This document shows positions 15,383 to 17,612 of a stretch of DNA of 17,612 nt, in pieces. The DNA lies in contig CAAGKL010000360.1 of NCBI GenBank assembly GCA_900770405.1, positions 1 through 17,612 of the forward strand, in the 5' to 3' direction. This DNA is from Clostridia bacterium. GTDB lineage: Bacteria > Bacillota > Clostridia > UBA1381. The translations under genes and the position numbers were made by a program. The notes beneath the pieces are model-generated. The model did not search any database, was not told where the DNA came from, and saw only the letters and a program-made list of their open reading frames with translations. The first letter of the stretch is position 1. Each line of letters opens with the position of its first letter.

Positions 15383-15434
15383 GGCGGTTTTGTCTATGAG
15401 AAAATCAGATTACAAAAAGTGCAGACCGCCTTAA
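15379..15434. repeat. 10-base perfect inverted repeat around the end of the DUF6017 gene
   Basis: TTAAGGCGGT (15379-15388), overlapping the stop codon, is exactly complementary to ACCGCCTTAA (15425-15434). The 36-base loop contains a 12-codon frame (ATG 15396). It is not followed by a proper T run. Confidence 0.55.
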
Positions 15435-15444
15435 ATAAACGGCT

Positions 15445-15472
15445 TTGATACAGATAAAACGCGTTTTAATAA
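15445..15472 (+). promoter_or_regulatory. Candidate promoter with an operator-like palindrome before the secreted repeat protein
   Basis: TTGATA (15445-15450, 5 of 6), a 16-base spacer and a weak TAATAA (15467-15472). A perfect 14-base palindrome, TAAAACGCGTTTTA (15455-15468), fills the spacer, a common repressor site position. No regulator is identified. Confidence 0.35.
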
Positions 15473-15494
15473 AATCGAGAAAGGAAAAAATAAA

Positions 15495-17593
15495 ATGAAT
15501 TTCAAAAGCAAATTAAAAAATATTCTGTCGGCGGCATTGGCGGTGTCAACGCTGCTTTCGGGATTTACGCCGATAACGACCTATGCGGCACAGGTAAACG
15601 AATATGTCGATCCTGCGGATATATGGGTATCTGCAAACGGCAGAACAAACGAGCTTGATTTTAATGCGACTATCACGCAGGAAACAAGCTGGTGCACGGT
15701 ATGTAACAAAGACACGATAATGCTTACTTACAGAACGCCCGAATATACCAAAAGCGGAACAACCGCATTAAACAGGGGCGTTAAATTTTCGGACGGAACT
15801 ATGGTTGACGGAAAAACAAAGGGCAACCTTGACAGCGGGCGGCCGAATCAAGACGCAAGCTACTCAACATATCATTGGACAAAATCAATTTGTCAGACCT
15901 GCGGAACAATAAACTCCGTTGACGGCAAAGACGCATACGGATTCAGCCGTAATGTTTATGGCTTAAACTCCTGCGACCACAATTTTTTCTTGGACTTTGA
16001 CAATACCACATACACACCATATAACGAGAATTATCATACAACAGTGTTAAAAGCCGGACGATATTGTCAGTTTTGCAAGGGTACGAAAGCAAGAGCCTCC
16101 GAGAAACGAGAATCACACAATTTTACAGAAACGGTTGACGGTCAGATTGGCAACAACCGTTTTTTCATATCCGAAAAATGCGATGACTGCGGATATTCCA
16201 CAAGCGAGTATGTAACCGCAAAATCTGTTGTTTCGTCATACTACGGAAATGCGGATAATAAATCCCACACCGTAACCGTCAGCGACTTGTCGGACAGCGG
16301 CGTACATACAAGTATTCGCTACGGAACGAGTGCAGGCAAATGCAATCTCACTTCTGCTCCGAACTACACCGACGCCGGATATTATCCCGTGTACTATGAA
16401 ATCTCATATAAGTATCAGGGCGAAACAATGACGGAAAACGGTGTATCGTATGTGTGGCTGCTGGAGGACAAAAAGGACGATAACAGCGGCGGAACTGTTA
16501 TTGTACTTCCCGAAAAACACGAACACGATTACAGATATTTGGAAACCGTTGCTCCCTCCTGTGATAACCTCGGCTATGAACGCTGGCAATGCGATGGCTG
16601 CGGAAATCTTGACAAGAGAAATTACACCAAAGCGACCGGACATAATTACAAGGCAATTACAATTCGTGAAGCAACCTGCAAGCAAGGCGGCTTGAAATTA
16701 AACCTCTGCGACAAATGCGGCAGCTTTTATGAGGAAACAACTCCCGTCGGTGAGCATAAATACAAGACTGAAAAAGTACAACCCACTTGCAGAAATGTAG
16801 GCTATACAAATCACATCTGCGAAATTTGCGGCAATTCATATATTACCGATATGACGCCGATTATCTCACACGCTTATGAGCGTATCACCAAAGAGCCGAC
16901 CTGTACCGATAAAGGCTATACAACCTCAACCTGTACTATGTGCGGACTGAATTATGTTTCGGACTACACCGAGCCTACCGGACACGATTGGGACGAGGGA
17001 CATACCGTTACAAATTCCACTTGTGAGAGCGAGGGTGTAATTGAGTACCGTTGTAAAAATACAGGCTGCAATGAAAAAATGATTAAAGCGGAATCCGCAA
17101 CGGGACATACACCGGGCAAGGAAGCTACTTGCACAGAGCCGCAAACTTGTGAAAAATGCAGTACGGTTTTAGAACTTCCGAAAGGACACAGCTATTCCGA
17201 AAAGATAGTTGCTCCGACTTGCACAGCTATGGGCTATACAGAATACAAATGCGATAATTGCGACGACAGCTATATCGGCGATTACACCGATAAGGCAGAA
17301 CACAAATATGCGAAAAATATTACTGCTCCCACTTGTACCGAACACGGCTACACAACAAATACTTGCGTAAACTGCGGTGATGAATTTGTTTCGGACTACA
17401 CAGAAAAGAAACCGCATAACTACAATGCGGAAATCACAAAGCCGACTTGTACCGGGTTTGGTTATACAACTTACACTTGTGCAGACTGCGGCGATAAATA
17501 TATTTCCGACTATATGGATAAGACCGAACACAATTACAGCAAAAAAGTAATTGAGCCGACCTGCACCGAGCACGGATATACAATCTACACCTG
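15495..17593 (+). CDS. Secreted cysteine/histidine repeat protein, 3'-partial
   Basis: Exported protein whose 699 visible residues end at the contig edge. A signal peptide is clear: basic KSKLKN, hydrophobic ILSAALAVSTLLSGF and a likely cut near TYA-A at 30-32. Residues 60-240 hold four CxxC pairs (67/70, 133/136, 191/194, 229/232), two with HNF motifs nearby. Residues 242-322 resemble a bacterial Ig-like MBG/YDG domain (IRYGTSAG, PNYTDAGYYPVYYEI). From His344 ten repeats follow, mostly exactly 38 residues, each with H-x-Y/W, then PTC, then CxxC. Similar repeats are known in surface proteins of gut Clostridia, but their function is undefined; metal binding, disulfide-stiffened stalk or adhesion are options. 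ATG 15495 follows AAAGGAA. The apparent stop at 17592-17594 is false: its last base is adapter, and the repeat predicts Cys there. No anchor motif is visible, as the C-terminus is missing. Confidence 0.85.
16524..17593 (+). repeat. Ten in-frame tandem repeats, 38-codon (114-base) period
   Basis: Units start at 16524, 16641, 16755, 16869, 16983, 17106, 17187, 17301, 17415 and 17529. Those at 16641, 16755, 16869, 17187, 17301 and 17415 are exactly 114 bases. The unit at 16983 is longer and has CKNTGC instead of CxxC; the one at 17106 is a short 27-residue form; the last is cut by the contig end. Consensus by position: H-x-Y at the start, PTC at about 11-13, GYT at about 17-19, a C-x2-C-G pair at about 23-27 and SDYT at about 31-34. 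Confidence 0.9.
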
Positions 17594-17612
17594 AGATCGG
17601 AAGAGCGTCGTG
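17594..17612. other. Illumina TruSeq adapter left at the contig end
   Basis: The last 19 bases, AGATCGGAAGAGCGTCGTG, are identical to the start of the TruSeq read-2 adapter. They are not genomic. Confidence 0.97.

Noticed and set aside
15396..15434. 12-codon frame as a real gene
   Set aside because: Too short to support; reported only as part of the inverted-repeat observation.
16524..17593. CRISPR array, because of the regular repeats
   Set aside because: The repeats are protein-coding in one frame with a 114-base period and diverged sequence; there are no identical short repeats with unique spacers and no cas genes.

Overview
The window looks like a contig from a Clostridia-type Firmicute (Oscillospiraceae/Ruminococcaceae-like, probably gut or rumen). 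The reasons are a pta-ackA acetate pair, an MsmX-type sugar ATPase, a second EF-G of the Firmicute EF-G-2 type, AAGGAGG-like ribosome binding sites, consensus TTGNNN-17-TATAAT promoters, and a mobile region with a large serine recombinase and a DUF6017 protein. Taxonomy is inferred from gene content only. The last 19 bases (17594-17612) are Illumina TruSeq adapter, so the right edge is an assembly end and not biology.

Layout. (1) 2-3744, plus strand: type IIA topoisomerase A subunit (5'-partial, GyrA/ParC-like), a WecG/TagA/CpsF glycosyltransferase and thymidylate kinase. (2) 3745-3954: several hairpins where the plus and minus gene blocks converge. (3) 3955-9643, minus strand: an orphan MsmX/UgpC-type ABC ATPase, an EF-G paralogue started by TTG, acetate kinase, and phosphotransacetylase at the promoter end. 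(4) 9644-9793: two well-formed promoters back to back, driving pta leftward and radA rightward. (5) 9794-12574, plus: radA and tmcAL (tRNA-Met cytidine acetate ligase), then a strong terminator. (6) 12608-17593: an accessory region, probably part of an integrative element. It holds a serine recombinase pointing outward whose first ~70 residues (with the catalytic serine) are gone, a tiny zinc-ribbon protein, a DUF6017/HTH replication-type protein, and a large secreted protein built from 38-residue His/Cys repeats that runs off the contig.

How the genes work together. Pta and AckA turn acetyl-CoA into acetate plus ATP. TmcAL, two genes away, uses acetate and ATP to acetylate the wobble cytidine of elongator tRNA-Met, so acetate supply and tRNA modification are encoded side by side. 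Topoisomerase, RadA and Tmk cover DNA topology, recombination and dTTP supply, and TagA adds a cell-envelope sugar. The right-hand region is more AT-rich, and its break with the recombinase near 14113 is abrupt; this is either a real deletion/insertion scar or an assembly join. The most unusual protein is the secreted 38-residue-repeat one. No complete, clearly undescribed multi-gene system is visible, and the element carrying this protein is cut off by the contig end. No gene-free stretch exceeds 300 bases.
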